Shown: positions 28,826 to 37,646, counted from the stretch's first letter. The stretch is DNA of 37,646 nucleotides from Streptococcus sp. HMSC074B11 (GCF_001808705.1 NZ_KV794318.1:9127-46772); one strand, 5' to 3'. The notes: generated by a model from the letters alone, not told the origin. A program made the numbers and translations.

Positions 28826-29932
28826 TTAAATAATTGCTTTTCTTGTGACGACGGCGACGCCTTCTGGTGCCCAGACGGCTACTTTGGCAGTTCCTGTTAC
28901 ACGGATCCAGCCTAGGCCTGAGATAACTAGGTCAGTCTTATCCTTGATAGTAAAGACATGTTGGACTAGTTTTGGAAAATCATCTTTTTCCTTGTTATTT
29001 GGTGGTGTAAGGAGGGTTCCAAGGTGCTTGTCGTAAAAGGCACTAGCTCCCTCTAGCTTGGTACGATGAAGTTTGAGTTCATTGTCAAAGAAGGTTGTAA
29101 AACCTTGCTTTTCTCCTGCAATAAAGTCAAAGCGTCCCAATCCACCTAAAAATAGGGTTTGTTCAGGGTTTAGCTGATAGGTTTTTGGTTTGATTTCCTT
29201 TTTAGGACTGACATACTTGAGATTTTTAGCAGTCAAGTAGTGAGCCATCTGGTGACGATGGATAATTCCTGGAGTATCGTAGATATAAGAACCATCATCG
29301 AGTGGGATTTCAATCTTATCCAAGGTTGTTCCTGGGAAGCGTGAAGTTGTGATGACGTTCTGGTCACCCGTGATTTCCTGGATAATGGCGTTGATGAGGG
29401 TTGATTTACCAACATTGGTCACGCCGACAACATAGACGTCACGTCCCTTACGGTAGTGCTCAATCTTGTCGATTACTTCTCTAATGGCATGCTTGTTTTG
29501 TGCTGAAGTCAAGACGACATCGACTGGACGCAAGCCTTCTTCGTGAGCACGCTCCATCAGCCACTGGCTAATCTTACCAAGTTTCACTGACTTAGGTAGG
29601 ATATCTTTTTTATTTCCAACCAAGAGCACATCATTGCCCGACACGAAACGTGGCAAACCTGGAATAACAGAGCCATTGAAGTCAAAGATATCAATGACAT
29701 TGACCACCAAGGCATCGCTATCTCCCACCTCATGCAAGAGTTTGAGGAAATCATCATCCGTCAACTGCACATCTGTGATTTCATTATAATGACGAAGACG
29801 GAAACAACGCTGGCAATAAACTTCTCCAGTTTCCAAACCTTTTTCAAGTGCTGACTGAGGTGTAAAACCTAAACCAGTCTTATCTTCCGTCTGAATGGTT
29901 GCTCCACAACCAATACAGAGAATTTCTTCCAT
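28826..29932 (-). CDS. yqeH: Circularly permuted ribosome-assembly GTPase YqeH
   Basis: GTPase needed for 30S subunit assembly in B. subtilis. The 368-aa protein starts with a zinc finger (CIGCGA at residues 5-10, CQRCFRLRHY about 40-49). Permuted G motifs follow: G4 VGNKKDILPK comes before G1 VGVTNVGKSTLINAI, and then G3 DTPGI. A C-terminal domain follows. The permuted order is normal for this family. The start is 2 bases after the yqeG stop. The element at 28633-28787 follows 38 bases after its stop codon. Confidence 0.97.
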   Translation of the reverse strand: MEEILCIGCGATIQTEDKTGLGFTPQSALEKGLETGEVYCQRCFRLRHYNEITDVQLTDDDFLKLLHEVGDSDALVVNVIDIFDFNGSVIPGLPRFVSGNDVLLVGNKKDILPKSVKLGKISQWLMERAHEEGLRPVDVVLTSAQNKHAIREVIDKIEHYRKGRDVYVVGVTNVGKSTLINAIIQEITGDQNVITTSRFPGTTLDKIEIPLDDGSYIYDTPGIIHRHQMAHYLTAKNLKYVSPKKEIKPKTYQLNPEQTLFLGGLGRFDFIAGEKQGFTTFFDNELKLHRTKLEGASAFYDKHLGTLLTPPNNKEKDDFPKLVQHVFTIKDKTDLVISGLGWIRVTGTAKVAVWAPEGVAVVTRKAII

Positions 29933-29934
29933 AA

Positions 29935-30462
29935 TTAGATTCCTTTTTTATAAGTAATAGGGCCGTACTTTTCAGCGATTTTTCTCATCATACGACGCTC
30001 ACGAGCTCGGTTAATCTGAGTCTTAATAGAGTCATGTTGAACTAATGGTTTAACCAAAATCGAGCGAATACCTGCTCGATGGGCTGCTCGAATATCCGTC
30101 ATCAGCTGGTCGCCAACCATGACCACTTGGTCTTTTTCATAGTGGAAATGTTTCATGGCACGGTTAATTCCTAAAGTAAAGGGCTTCAGTGCCCAGTAAA
30201 CATAGTCAATATCAAATTTTTCAACTGCTCGTTTGACACGTTTGGGAGTATTGTTGGATACCACAATGATACGTATCCCAGCATCACGCAGATCATGCAA
30301 CCATTGCTTCATCTCTACTGTTCCATCTGGATTATTCCAAGCAATCAGGGTATTGTCCAAATCCACCAAAACAGCTTTGATTCCCTGTTTTTGCAGGCTT
30401 TGAACTGTCAGATCATAAACTGCTTCCACAGCAAAATCTGGCATGTAATTTTCAATCGCCAT
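29935..30462 (-). CDS. yqeG: HAD-superfamily phosphatase YqeG
   Basis: The 175-aa protein has the HAD motifs: VLVDLDNTLIAWN (Asp nucleophile about residue 36), IVVSNNTPKRVKRA, a lysine in ALKPFTLGINRA, and VMVGDQLMTDIRAAHRAG. It matches the YqeG IIIA family, phosphatases of phosphatidylglycerophosphate type or of unknown substrate; the function here is not proved. It lies 16 bases after corA and 2 bases before yqeH, the usual order. Confidence 0.93.
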   Translation of the reverse strand: MAIENYMPDFAVEAVYDLTVQSLQKQGIKAVLVDLDNTLIAWNNPDGTVEMKQWLHDLRDAGIRIIVVSNNTPKRVKRAVEKFDIDYVYWALKPFTLGINRAMKHFHYEKDQVVMVGDQLMTDIRAAHRAGIRSILVKPLVQHDSIKTQINRARERRMMRKIAEKYGPITYKKGI

Positions 30463-30478
30463 TCTGGCTCCTTCTCTT

Positions 30479-31384
30479 TTATTTTCTAGTAATTTTCTTC
30501 AGCCATTGAGATAAGGCTGCCCATAAAATCAAGCTAGCTATTAAGATATAAATCCAAGCATTGGGCTCTTCTGTAAATGGTAGAGGAACATTCATTCCGA
30601 AAAAACCTGTAATAACCGCAAGGACTGCTAGTAAGACGGAGATAATGGTCAAAATTGTCAAACTATCATTCAGGTTATTGTTTAGGATGTTGTTGTAAGA
30701 AGCGGAGAGTTGTTGCAAGACTTGAGAAATCAAATCTGTCATGGACACCAACTGATGGGCTTCAATCATAGCATCATCAAACTGCTCTCTTTCCACTTCG
30801 TTAAAGTTCCGATAAAGCGCGTGTCCTTGGATATGTTCCAAGAGGAGGCGATTTTGTTTAGCCGCAGCTGTCAAGTAAACCATACCAGTTTCCAAGTCAG
30901 AGAGGGCAAAAAGATTTTTTTTAGTGGTTGTTTGACGCAACAAGGCACTGATTTCATCCTTGCTTTTATCCATCTGTTCAATGACAGGATAATAAGCATT
31001 GCTGATAAGCTCTAAACCGGCAAATAGAAACTTGTAGATTGAAATGATTTCATGATTTTCAAGATAGCCTAGCATCTGATCAATGACATAAGCATTCTTA
31101 TGATTGCTGATGGTAATCATTCGTTGCTTTTCTACGATAAAGGTCATAGGAATGGCTTCATAGTATTCCTTGTCCCTTTCTAAGTCAAGAACGTTGTAGA
31201 TAAAGGTCACTGTCCCATTTTCACGGTTATAATCCATGTGGGCCCGTTCGTTTCTATCCAGCGCATACTCGATGGTTTCTTTATCCAATCCATAGATTTC
31301 AGATAAATCTTCAAGATTTTTGATGATTTCCACATCTAGATTAATCCAGGTGCAACCATTCCCTAACTGCTTATCTAAAAACAT
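30479..31384 (-). CDS. corA: CorA-family magnesium/divalent cation transporter
   Basis: Inner membrane Mg2+ channel. With the ATG at 31384 (AAAGGAG 5-6 bases upstream) the protein is 301 aa; an in-frame start 12 codons earlier lacks a binding site. A large cytoplasmic N-terminal part is followed by two C-terminal membrane helices, separated by the signature GFFGMNVPLP (GMN motif). Residues KK at the end fit the basic cytoplasmic tail. It is the first gene of the operon corA-yqeG-yqeH-yhbY-nadD-yqeK-hydrolase-rsfS, behind the promoter at 31411-31439. Confidence 0.94.
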   Translation of the reverse strand: MFLDKQLGNGCTWINLDVEIIKNLEDLSEIYGLDKETIEYALDRNERAHMDYNRENGTVTFIYNVLDLERDKEYYEAIPMTFIVEKQRMITISNHKNAYVIDQMLGYLENHEIISIYKFLFAGLELISNAYYPVIEQMDKSKDEISALLRQTTTKKNLFALSDLETGMVYLTAAAKQNRLLLEHIQGHALYRNFNEVEREQFDDAMIEAHQLVSMTDLISQVLQQLSASYNNILNNNLNDSLTILTIISVLLAVLAVITGFFGMNVPLPFTEEPNAWIYILIASLILWAALSQWLKKITRK

Positions 31385-31410
31385 CGTTTCTCCTTTACCA
31401 AACTCTTTCC

Positions 31411-31439
31411 ATTGTACCATAAATCAGGTAAAATTTCAG
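31411..31439 (-). promoter_or_regulatory. Promoter of the corA operon
   Basis: CTGAAA (31434-31439), 17 bases, then TACAAT (31411-31416) preceded by TGG, an extended -10. It lies about 27 bases before the corA ATG and overlaps the end of the mscS-like gene. Confidence 0.65.
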
Positions 31440-32002
31440 TCCTCGTCTTTTCTTGAAAAATTGCTAACGACGGTGATATTCCGATTAGGAACAAAATGAA
31501 GAGCTTGGTCATCACTTCGCAGTTGAGTTGTCCGAATTCCTACACTAACGACTTTCCCCGATACGGTAATTGGGCCGTTAGTCAAGACAACCTCATCTCC
31601 AACGTCCAACTGGCGCTCAAAGAGAATAAAGAAGCCATTGATGACATCTGATAGAAAACCTTGTGCTCCCATACCGATGGCCACCCCAGCAATCCCCGCA
31701 CCTGCAAGCAAGCTAGAAACAGGCAACCCTAAGATAGACAAGATACAGTAAATCAAGAAAAAATAAAGGATATAGTTAAAAATATTCTCAAGCAAACGAG
31801 AAATGGTCTTTTGTCTACCAGCATCTCGATTTGAAAACTTAAGTGAAGGTTTAACAATCTTTCTTACAGCAGCATGGAGAAACTTTTTGACAATATAAAA
31901 GATAAGAATCAGTAGCAAAAGGGAAATCACCTTGGTTAAGAGATTCTCTAAAACAGTTGTTACATCTAATTTATCCAGATAACGTTGAAAAAATTCTTGC
32001 AT
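31436..32002 (-). CDS. Short MscS-family mechanosensitive channel protein
   Basis: The 188-aa protein has three hydrophobic segments (about residues 22-45, 65-90 and 92-110) and the pore-helix pattern LAGAGIAGVAIGMGAQGFLSDVINGF, then FILFERQLDVGDEV and the beta domain ending VPNRNITVVSNFSRKDED. It stops just after the beta domain, whereas E. coli MscS (286 aa) continues with a C-terminal alpha/beta cage; the missing part is about 80 residues. No downstream continuation in another frame is obvious, so it looks like a natural short form. GGAG lies about 9 bases before the ATG. Confidence 0.88.
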   Translation of the reverse strand: MQEFFQRYLDKLDVTTVLENLLTKVISLLLLILIFYIVKKFLHAAVRKIVKPSLKFSNRDAGRQKTISRLLENIFNYILYFFLIYCILSILGLPVSSLLAGAGIAGVAIGMGAQGFLSDVINGFFILFERQLDVGDEVVLTNGPITVSGKVVSVGIRTTQLRSDDQALHFVPNRNITVVSNFSRKDED

Positions 32003-32022
32003 ATAAAACTCCTTTTCTATTC

Positions 32023-32033
32023 ATTATACCATA
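32023..32033 (-). promoter_or_regulatory. Extended -10 promoter of the mscS-like gene
   Basis: Minus-strand TATGGTATAAT: a perfect TATAAT (32023-32028) with TGg in front; the -35 is poor. It is divergent to the sstT promoter about 70 bases away. Confidence 0.6.
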
Positions 32034-32094
32034 AATCCTTCCTCGCCATCCTTTTCATAAATATTCATTTATTCCAACAAAACTTATAACTCAC

Positions 32095-32123
32095 TTGCTT
32101 TTCAAGCATATTTATACTATAAT
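32095..32123 (+). promoter_or_regulatory. Promoter of sstT
   Basis: TTGCTT (32095-32100), 17 bases, TATAAT (32118-32123), 30 bases before the ATG. It is a near-consensus vegetative promoter. Confidence 0.8.
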
Positions 32124-32153
32124 CATAAACAATACACAAAAAAGGAGACCTCT

Positions 32154-33359
32154 ATGAAAAGAATTATTCGTGCTTGGAACAAAACAAATCTGATCAAACG
32201 GATCGGAATTGGAATGACCTTAGGAGCTATTCTAGGTCTACTCGTTCCTAATCTAACTGGCATCGGTTTATTGGGAGATTTATTTGTAGGAGGACTAAAG
32301 GCCATTGCCCCTATCCTGGTTTTTGCTTTAGTCGCTAACGCCCTTTCCCAACACCAGAAAGGCCAAGATAGCAATATGAAAAAAGTCATTTTCCTCTATT
32401 TGCTGGGGACTTTTGCTGCGGCTCTTGTAGCAGTTTTGGCTAGCTTTCTCTTCCCTGTTCAGATGGTCTTGAGTAGTGCTAGTACAGAAGTTACTCCTCC
32501 AGACGGCATCGGACAAGTCCTCAGTAATCTCCTACTGAAAATAGTGGACAATCCTGTCAACGCCATCATCGGAGCTAACTATATCGGAATTTTGTCTTGG
32601 GCTATCGTCTTTGGAGTTGCCATGCGTGAAGCTAGCAAAAATAGCAAGGAACTACTCAAAACAATGGCCAGTGTGACTTCAAAAATCGTCGAATGGATCA
32701 TTAACCTTGCGCCATTTGGTATCCTCGGATTAGTCTTCGAAACCATCTCTGGACAAGGTATTGCGAGTTTAGCAAATTACGGAATCTTACTCGGACTTTT
32801 GATTGCCACTATGGTTTTCGTTGCCCTAGTGATCAATCCTCTGATTGCTTTTCTCTTTATCAAGAAAAATCCTTATCCACTTGTTTGGAAATGTTTGCGT
32901 ATCAGCGGAGTCACAGCCTTTTTCACTCGAAGCTCAGCTGCAAATATCCCTGTTAATATGAAACTTTGTGAGGATCTAGGTCTCAATCCAGATACCTATT
33001 CTGTCTCTATCCCACTTGGATCAACTATCAATATGGCTGGAGCTGCTGTCACTATCAATATCTTAACCCTAGCAGCTGTCAATACCCTTGGAATCTCAGT
33101 TGATTTTGCAACAGCCTTTGTACTCAGTATCGTTGCAGCCATCTCTGCCTGCGGTGCTTCAGGAATTGCTGGAGGTTCTCTCCTACTTATCCCAGTTGCC
33201 TGCAGTCTCTTTGGGATTACCAATGATATCGCTATGCAGGTTGTAGGTGTAGGTTTCGTTATCGGTGTTATCCAAGACTCTTGTGAAACTGCCCTCAACT
33301 CTTCAACAGATGTCCTCTTTACAGCAGTAGCTGAATTTTCCTCTGCTCGCAATAAATAA
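32154..33359 (+). CDS. sstT: Sodium-dependent serine/threonine transporter SstT
   Basis: Sodium-coupled uptake of serine and threonine by a dicarboxylate/amino acid:cation symporter family protein. The 401-aa protein has about eight to nine hydrophobic segments and the family motifs: [22 protein letters not shown] (helical hairpin), [20 protein letters not shown] (NMxGxxxT-like), and [30 protein letters not shown] lies before the ATG. It is the first plus-strand gene; a weak terminator follows. Confidence 0.95.
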   Translation: MKRIIRAWNKTNLIKRIGIGMTLGAILGLLVPNLTGIGLLGDLFVGGLKAIAPILVFALVANALSQHQKGQDSNMKKVIFLYLLGTFAAALVAVLASFLFPVQMVLSSASTEVTPPDGIGQVLSNLLLKIVDNPVNAIIGANYIGILSWAIVFGVAMREASKNSKELLKTMASVTSKIVEWIINLAPFGILGLVFETISGQGIASLANYGILLGLLIATMVFVALVINPLIAFLFIKKNPYPLVWKCLRISGVTAFFTRSSAANIPVNMKLCEDLGLNPDTYSVSIPLGSTINMAGAAVTINILTLAAVNTLGISVDFATAFVLSIVAAISACGASGIAGGSLLLIPVACSLFGITNDIAMQVVGVGFVIGVIQDSCETALNSSTDVLFTAVAEFSSARNK

Positions 33360-33365
33360 TCAAGG

Positions 33366-33390
33366 CAAGCCTATTTAGGGCTTGTTTTGT
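33366..33390 (+). terminator. Weak intrinsic terminator after sstT
   Basis: CAAGCC (33366-33371) pairs with GGCTTG (33379-33384), followed by TTTTGT. The short stem suggests partial read-through into the next gene. Confidence 0.5.
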
Positions 33391-33423
33391 CTGGTTTCTA
33401 TCAATTACTTTAGGAAATGTCTC

Positions 33424-34398
33424 ATGTCTATCACCCAACGTACTTTTAAACTCGTTCTGGCAACCTGTTTGGCCTGTGTTCTAGCCAACTTTCTGGATTT
33501 ATCTTCAGCAGTGTCCGCTGGTATCATTGCCCTATTGAGCTTATCGGATACCCGTCGAAGCACCATTAAACTAGCTCGCAATCGTTTATTTTCAACCCTT
33601 CTTGCTCTTTTCATTGGTGTCCTTTCCTTTCAAATGACTGGCTACCACATCTGGAGTTTTGGTCTCTATTTGGCCCTCTATGTCCCTCTAGCCTATAAAC
33701 TGGGCTGGGAGATTGGTATTACCCCGAGTAGTGTCCTAGTCAGTCATCTCTTGGTTCAGAAGTCAACATCACCAGATCTGCTAGTGAATGAACTCCTCCT
33801 ATTTCTGATCGGTACGGGATTCGCCTTGACTGTCAATCTTTACATGCCTTCTCGGCAAGAAGAAATCCATCTCTATCATCTCAAGGTAGAAGAAAAACTC
33901 AAACACATCCTACAACGTTTTGAATATTATCTTGGAAAGGGCGATGGTCGTAACCGTGCCCAACTCGTTGAAGAACTGGATCAGCTTCTTGAAGAAGCTC
34001 TCAAACTGGTCTATCTTGATCACTCTGACCACCTCTTTCATCAGACCGACTATCATATCCACTATTTCGAAATGAGACAGAGACAGAGTCGCATTCTTCG
34101 TAATATGGCCCAGCAAATCAACACCTGTAATCTAGCCGCAAGCGAAAGCCTAATCCTTGCCCAGCTATTCGCTAAAATTGCAGATCAACTCAGCCAGACC
34201 AATCCTGCCAACGATTTATTAAATGATATTGAAAGCTACCTGCAAGTATTTCGCAATCGCAATCTCCCTAAAACAAGGGAAGAATTTGAAACACGCGCAA
34301 CCTTACTTCAACTCCTGCGCGAATTGGAAAACTTTATTCAACTGAAAGTTGACTTCTATCAACGCTATTCTGAAGAAAAAAGCAATCTATCATCATAA
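33424..34398 (+). CDS. Aromatic acid exporter family (ArAE_1-like) membrane protein
   Basis: The 324-aa protein has an N-terminal membrane half of about five to six helices (residues 8-140, including LATCLACVLANFLDLSSAVSAGIIALLSLSDTRRST) and a soluble, helical, charged C-terminal half. This is the ArAE_1 plus C-terminal domain layout common in Firmicutes. Substrate is unknown. The ATG at 33424 is preceded by AGGAA at 8 bases; the open frame upstream overlaps the sstT terminator and has no binding site. Transcription is probably from sstT read-through. Confidence 0.82.
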   Translation: MSITQRTFKLVLATCLACVLANFLDLSSAVSAGIIALLSLSDTRRSTIKLARNRLFSTLLALFIGVLSFQMTGYHIWSFGLYLALYVPLAYKLGWEIGITPSSVLVSHLLVQKSTSPDLLVNELLLFLIGTGFALTVNLYMPSRQEEIHLYHLKVEEKLKHILQRFEYYLGKGDGRNRAQLVEELDQLLEEALKLVYLDHSDHLFHQTDYHIHYFEMRQRQSRILRNMAQQINTCNLAASESLILAQLFAKIADQLSQTNPANDLLNDIESYLQVFRNRNLPKTREEFETRATLLQLLRELENFIQLKVDFYQRYSEEKSNLSS

Positions 34399-34401
34399 AC
34401 A

Positions 34402-34448
34402 AAACACCTTTTGAACTGCGAAAACTTGCAATTCAAAAGGTGTTTTTC
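34402..34448. terminator. Bidirectional terminator between the exporter and the metalloprotease gene
   Basis: AAACACCTTTTGAA (34402-34415) pairs with TTCAAAAGGTGTTT (34432-34445). On the plus strand TTTTTC follows; on the minus strand TTTTGTTTATG follows. It separates two converging genes. Confidence 0.85.
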
Positions 34449-34528
34449 TGTCTCGAACCTAGCTAACTAGTGAATCTTACTAAGTAGCAAAATTGCTATG
34501 AACTCCTAATGATAGACTTATCTTTTCC

Positions 34529-37500
34529 TTAAGAAGTATAGATGGAATTTCTAAACTCATTTGATTCTTTGAGGTAGGCTTTATATATAGCTTTTTTCAA
34601 CTTCTGAACAGGAGTTTCAATGAAACGGTATTGTTTTTGGCTGATATTTCCTGCTTTAATCTGAGCAAGTTCTTCTTTTACCGCTTCTTCCATCAATTGC
34701 TTCATTCGTTCAGGACTTGAAATCACTTCTTGCTTACCTTTATAGTCAATGGTAATCGGTTTTAATTTACTGATATTCGCGATCCGTTCATCCATTTGTT
34801 CCTTCTTGAATTGAGCATAGGTCTTACCAGCTAAGATCTTTTCAAAGATGTATTGGTCTGACAAGGGACGATTCTCTTTTTCTGCATCTTGCTTGTACTG
34901 ATTAGAGACATAAGGAACGAAACCTTCGTAATAGCCAAGAGCTGCCATGAGTTCAAAGGCTTGTTTTCTAAAGCTGATATCACCACTCATTCCCTTATCA
35001 TTTTCGTTGACACCATAAATCGTATCAAACATATCAACGGTATAATAACCATTGGCATCTACTTTCCCTGTAGCCGTGAATCCTTTAATGATATAGCGAT
35101 TTACCACGATATGATTGTCAATCAAACTATGAACATCTCCTAGCTTGCTAGCATCTGCCTCGGTTAAAGCCTTGATTTCCTCGCTCTGGTGGCTTGGTTT
35201 GACAGATGGATTTGGATAAGGAACAGGTGTTCTTGAACCACTTGTCGCACTTGGTAAGAGTTGCTTGAAGTAGACTGCCTTATCCGCAGCTGACAATCCT
35301 CGACTTGCCTCAGCTTCTAGATAATCTAAAGTATAGAGGACATCGAAACTACCGTGCATATATTCTTTCAAATCTGCGGCTGATTTAAAGCGCTCAGGTG
35401 TCTTGTTGTAGAAACTGTCTTTGTCACTCTCGTCATAGACAAAGTTCAAGTTAAAGTAGCTATCCGTTTCCGGAGTGTAGGAGTTTTCAAAGATTCCACG
35501 TGCATAGAATTCTGCTCCTGTACCATCCCGTCGACCATAATTGTTAAAGAGAACTGTACGATCCAACAAGTGAGTCATTTCATGAGAGTAAGTCGCTGAC
35601 CCTCGATCGTCCAAGACCCTATCAATAAAGTAACGCACACCAGCACCATTTGCCTCAGCACCTACTGATTGAGGCGGAGAATACATGCCTAGCGGAGACA
35701 TAAAGTCCTTGACTCCCTTATCCGCCTCTGAACCAAACTCCTTGGACCAGGTTTCCTTGATACCTGCATTTTGCTTGCTAGTATACTTTTTCATAGTATC
35801 CACAATCAAACGGTTGGTTACTAGTTTTGATTGATTGTCTTTTTTAGTGATTCTATAAAGCGTATCAACATAAGCAGCCTGACGCTCAGCCGTCAATTCA
35901 ACCAGAGCCTTCACTTTTTCCAATTCAGCCTTATATTGAGTAGGATTGCTTTGAGCCAGTGAGGTATCCATATAAGTTCCGATATTTCCGTAGGAAACAG
36001 TTGCCATATTAGTAATGGCATAGATGCTCGGTTCCTTGATATTCACTAGGCCTAGAAGGGTAGCCATGTTATATTGTTTGCGATTATCAATCTGTTGAGG
36101 TTCTGCCCCATACTTGGCAGGATCAGAGGTCAACTTCGTGTAGAGACTGACATTTTCATCTGTCTTCTCTTTGGATTTCTTCTCAACAACGATGGCTTTT
36201 GTAGCATCCTTCAACCAAGTATCACCATCCATGTTTGTAAAGGTAGTTCGGTTATAGTCAAGGAAGTCTAATAAGGTTGACTTATCGGTTACTTTTCCAA
36301 AGTATGTTTCAAATGTTCGTGGGCTATTGACCAGCTTCATCTCATCATAGCTCATTGAACCTAGAGATGTTAGCCATTCTAATGACGTCACCTTCTTGCC
36401 AAAGGAACTTGGATTGTAGGCAAGAATATCACGGATGTTGGTCTTACCAAAATCAATATTGTAGAAACGATTGATATAGGTTAAACCTAGGAGAATTTTT
36501 TCCTTATTAGCTTCTAAATCTGCCTGAACCTTAGCTCTGGTTTCTGCTGTGTTTCCGAGCACACTCAAGGTATTGGCTACAACTTTTTTAAGGTCTGTAT
36601 CTAGGGTCTTTTTCGTTTCTTCAAGCGCGTCTTTAATAGATAATCTTTCTAGATATTCTTTGCGAAGGACTTCTTTAACCTCTTCATCTGTAATAGTAGG
36701 ATTGATCTTTTTGAGTTCAATCTTCTTACTAATCACATCTCGCCCCAGAATATTTGGCCTGAAGGCATTTGTCACGTAAGCATTGGAAAGCAGGTCCACA
36801 GCCTTCATTCCTTGGCTAGCAGGTCGTACATCGATAGCATTTTCTAACTCCGTATTCACTGGAAGAAGATGAGGTTTGTTTTCTTTGGTTCCCACCAAGA
36901 TGACCTTTGGCTTCATTGCTTTTGTCACAGCACTTGTTTCCGTGTGTGATAGCAATTCACCTGTTTGAGGATTCACTTCATAAACTCTGGTAGTGGTGGT
37001 CTCGCCAGGCTCACCCTGACTTTCTACTTTTTCAAGGTCCTTATCAAGTCTTGGTTCCTGACGGCGTTCCTCCTTGATTGGAATTGGCGTCACGATAGTT
37101 GCGACATTTCCGACCTTCACTACCTTATCAATCGGAGCTGTTACTTCTTTTTGGTGATCTCTTTCTGTAACCTGACCTGTCTGAGTATCTACTTGGTAGG
37201 TGGTAGTCGTTTTTTCGCTTCCTTCCTTACCTGGAACAACAACTTTTTCTGTTTGATAAGGAAGTGTCGGGTCCGCTTCATATATCGTATTATTTGCGAT
37301 GACCTTTGTTTCTACACTTGGTTTGGTCCCAACTAGAACAACCTCATCTACCTTTTCCACCAAGTTTTTTGATGTACTAGACTCTATAATCTGGCCACTT
37401 GTTTGATCTCTTGTATATCGGGTAGTAGTTTCTACTTGTCCATTGACTCCATGAATTTTCGTCTTCCTAGTTCCGACATCTTGACTGTCATCTGCTTGAT

Positions 37501-37646
37501 AAATTGTTTTGTAGGGGATTGTTTGGGTGTCAACTTTTGGTTGTGGTACAGGCAAAGGCTCTTTTTTAGTCCCTACAAGGATGATTTCTGGAACCGGGGC
37601 TCTTGTTATTTCATTGGAAACCAGTTTGCGAGTTTCCTTGCCATCG
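34529..37646 (-). CDS. Zinc metalloprotease, M26 (IgA1 protease/ZmpB) family, 5' end outside the window
   Basis: Large streptococcal cell-surface protease; 1038 residues are visible and the frame stays open to 37646, so the N-terminus (signal, LPxTG anchor, more repeats) lies outside. A TTG at 37555 is not the real start. Order seen: G5 repeats (36884-37646), a helical middle region, and a C-terminal M26 peptidase domain. The zinc site HEMTH is at 35570-35584, and the third ligand Glu (in GAEFYARG) is at 35510-35512, 20 residues on, matching the HExxH...E pattern of IgA1 proteases. Whether the substrate is IgA1 or another host glycoprotein (ZmpB/ZmpC type) cannot be told. Neighbouring genes are core, so this may be an accessory insertion. 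Confidence 0.93.
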   Translation of the reverse strand, partial: DGKETRKLVSNEITRAPVPEIILVGTKKEPLPVPQPKVDTQTIPYKTIYQADDSQDVGTRKTKIHGVNGQVETTTRYTRDQTSGQIIESSTSKNLVEKVDEVVLVGTKPSVETKVIANNTIYEADPTLPYQTEKVVVPGKEGSEKTTTTYQVDTQTGQVTERDHQKEVTAPIDKVVKVGNVATIVTPIPIKEERRQEPRLDKDLEKVESQGEPGETTTTRVYEVNPQTGELLSHTETSAVTKAMKPKVILVGTKENKPHLLPVNTELENAIDVRPASQGMKAVDLLSNAYVTNAFRPNILGRDVISKKIELKKINPTITDEEVKEVLRKEYLERLSIKDALEETKKTLDTDLKKVVANTLSVLGNTAETRAKVQADLEANKEKILLGLTYINRFYNIDFGKTNIRDILAYNPSSFGKKVTSLEWLTSLGSMSYDEMKLVNSPRTFETYFGKVTDKSTLLDFLDYNRTTFTNMDGDTWLKDATKAIVVEKKSKEKTDENVSLYTKLTSDPAKYGAEPQQIDNRKQYNMATLLGLVNIKEPSIYAITNMATVSYGNIGTYMDTSLAQSNPTQYKAELEKVKALVELTAERQAAYVDTLYRITKKDNQSKLVTNRLIVDTMKKYTSKQNAGIKETWSKEFGSEADKGVKDFMSPLGMYSPPQSVGAEANGAGVRYFIDRVLDDRGSATYSHEMTHLLDRTVLFNNYGRRDGTGAEFYARGIFENSYTPETDSYFNLNFVYDESDKDSFYNKTPERFKSAADLKEYMHGSFDVLYTLDYLEAEASRGLSAADKAVYFKQLLPSATSGSRTPVPYPNPSVKPSHQSEEIKALTEADASKLGDVHSLIDNHIVVNRYIIKGFTATGKVDANGYYTVDMFDTIYGVNENDKGMSGDISFRKQAFELMAALGYYEGFVPYVSNQYKQDAEKENRPLSDQYIFEKILAGKTYAQFKKEQMDERIANISKLKPITIDYKGKQEVISSPERMKQLMEEAVKEELAQIKAGNISQKQYRFIETPVQKLKKAIYKAYLKESNEFRNSIYTS
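36884..37646 (-). repeat. G5-domain repeat array in the metalloprotease gene
   Basis: Three complete G5-type units of about 72 residues and the end of a fourth, each ending in a VLVGTK or VVKVGN-like strand and carrying E-T-T-T-x-Y and Q-T-G-x-(V/L) motifs. Units cover about 37325-37540, 37106-37318 and 36884-37102. G5 domains bind N-acetylglucosamine-containing material or act as spacers. Confidence 0.8.

Noticed and set aside
28697..28915. Plus-strand open frame of 72 codons overlapping the yqeH end
   Set aside because: It runs through the palindromic element and the yqeH 3' end in antisense, has no ribosome binding site, and its composition reflects the hairpins.
28826..29932. YqeH motif order (G4 before G1) as a rearranged or broken GTPase
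   Set aside because: Circular permutation is the normal state of this GTPase family.

Overview
The window is a chromosomal segment from a Firmicute, most probably a Streptococcus of the mitis/sanguinis type. The evidence is the conserved block rny, gmk, rpoZ, priA, fmt, rsmB, phpP, stkP together with mvaS/mvaA, the corA-to-rsfS block (yqeG, yqeH, yhbY, nadD, yqeK), strong AAGGAG-type ribosome binding sites, extended -10 (TGnTATAAT-like) promoters and an M26 (IgA1-protease/Zmp type) metalloprotease carrying G5 repeats. Species cannot be fixed from sequence alone. Almost everything is on the minus strand; only a SstT-type transporter and an aromatic-acid-exporter-like gene run on the plus strand.

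Layout. Positions 1-149 hold the leader-proximal end of a type I-E CRISPR array that continues out of the window. Positions 173-9493 hold a complete, tightly coupled type I-E cas operon (cas3, cse1, cse2, cas7, cas5, cas6e, cas1, cas2). Its Cas2 is fused to a DnaQ-like DEDDh exonuclease domain, an architecture known from the Streptococcus thermophilus CRISPR4 system, whose repeat the array here also matches. About 480 bp of AT-rich spacer with only one doubtful small ORF separates cas3 from mvaA. Then come mvaS-mvaA (mevalonate entry to isoprenoids, 9976-12422), a split ThrE-type exporter (12585-13794), the priA-fmt-rsmB-phpP-stkP operon (13897-21186), rpoZ-gmk (21271-22236), rny (22373-23986), tmcAL and a methyltransferase (24204-26051), the corA-yqeG-yqeH-yhbY-nadD-yqeK-hydrolase-rsfS operon (26162-31384), a short MscS-type channel, sstT and the exporter on the plus strand, and the 3' part of a zinc metalloprotease gene that leaves the window at 37646.

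How the parts work together. The CRISPR operon supplies surveillance (Cse1, Cse2, Cas7, Cas5, Cas6e), target destruction (Cas3) and adaptation (Cas1 and Cas2-DnaQ). The array is read off the same strand immediately after cas2, so the leader is very short or lies inside the cas2 coding sequence. The core genes form housekeeping operons bounded by clear minus-strand intrinsic terminators: translation initiation and rRNA methylation with replication restart and Ser/Thr signalling; RNA decay; ribosome assembly and NAD synthesis.

The most unexpected non-coding structure is a 155-bp element at 28633-28787 between yqeH and yhbY. Its ends are complementary (10 bp plus 6 bp), and it encloses three further hairpins, so about two thirds of its bases can pair into one multibranched fold. 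It ends 6 bases before the yhbY ribosome binding site and is flanked on both sides by T5-6, as a small inserted repeat might be.
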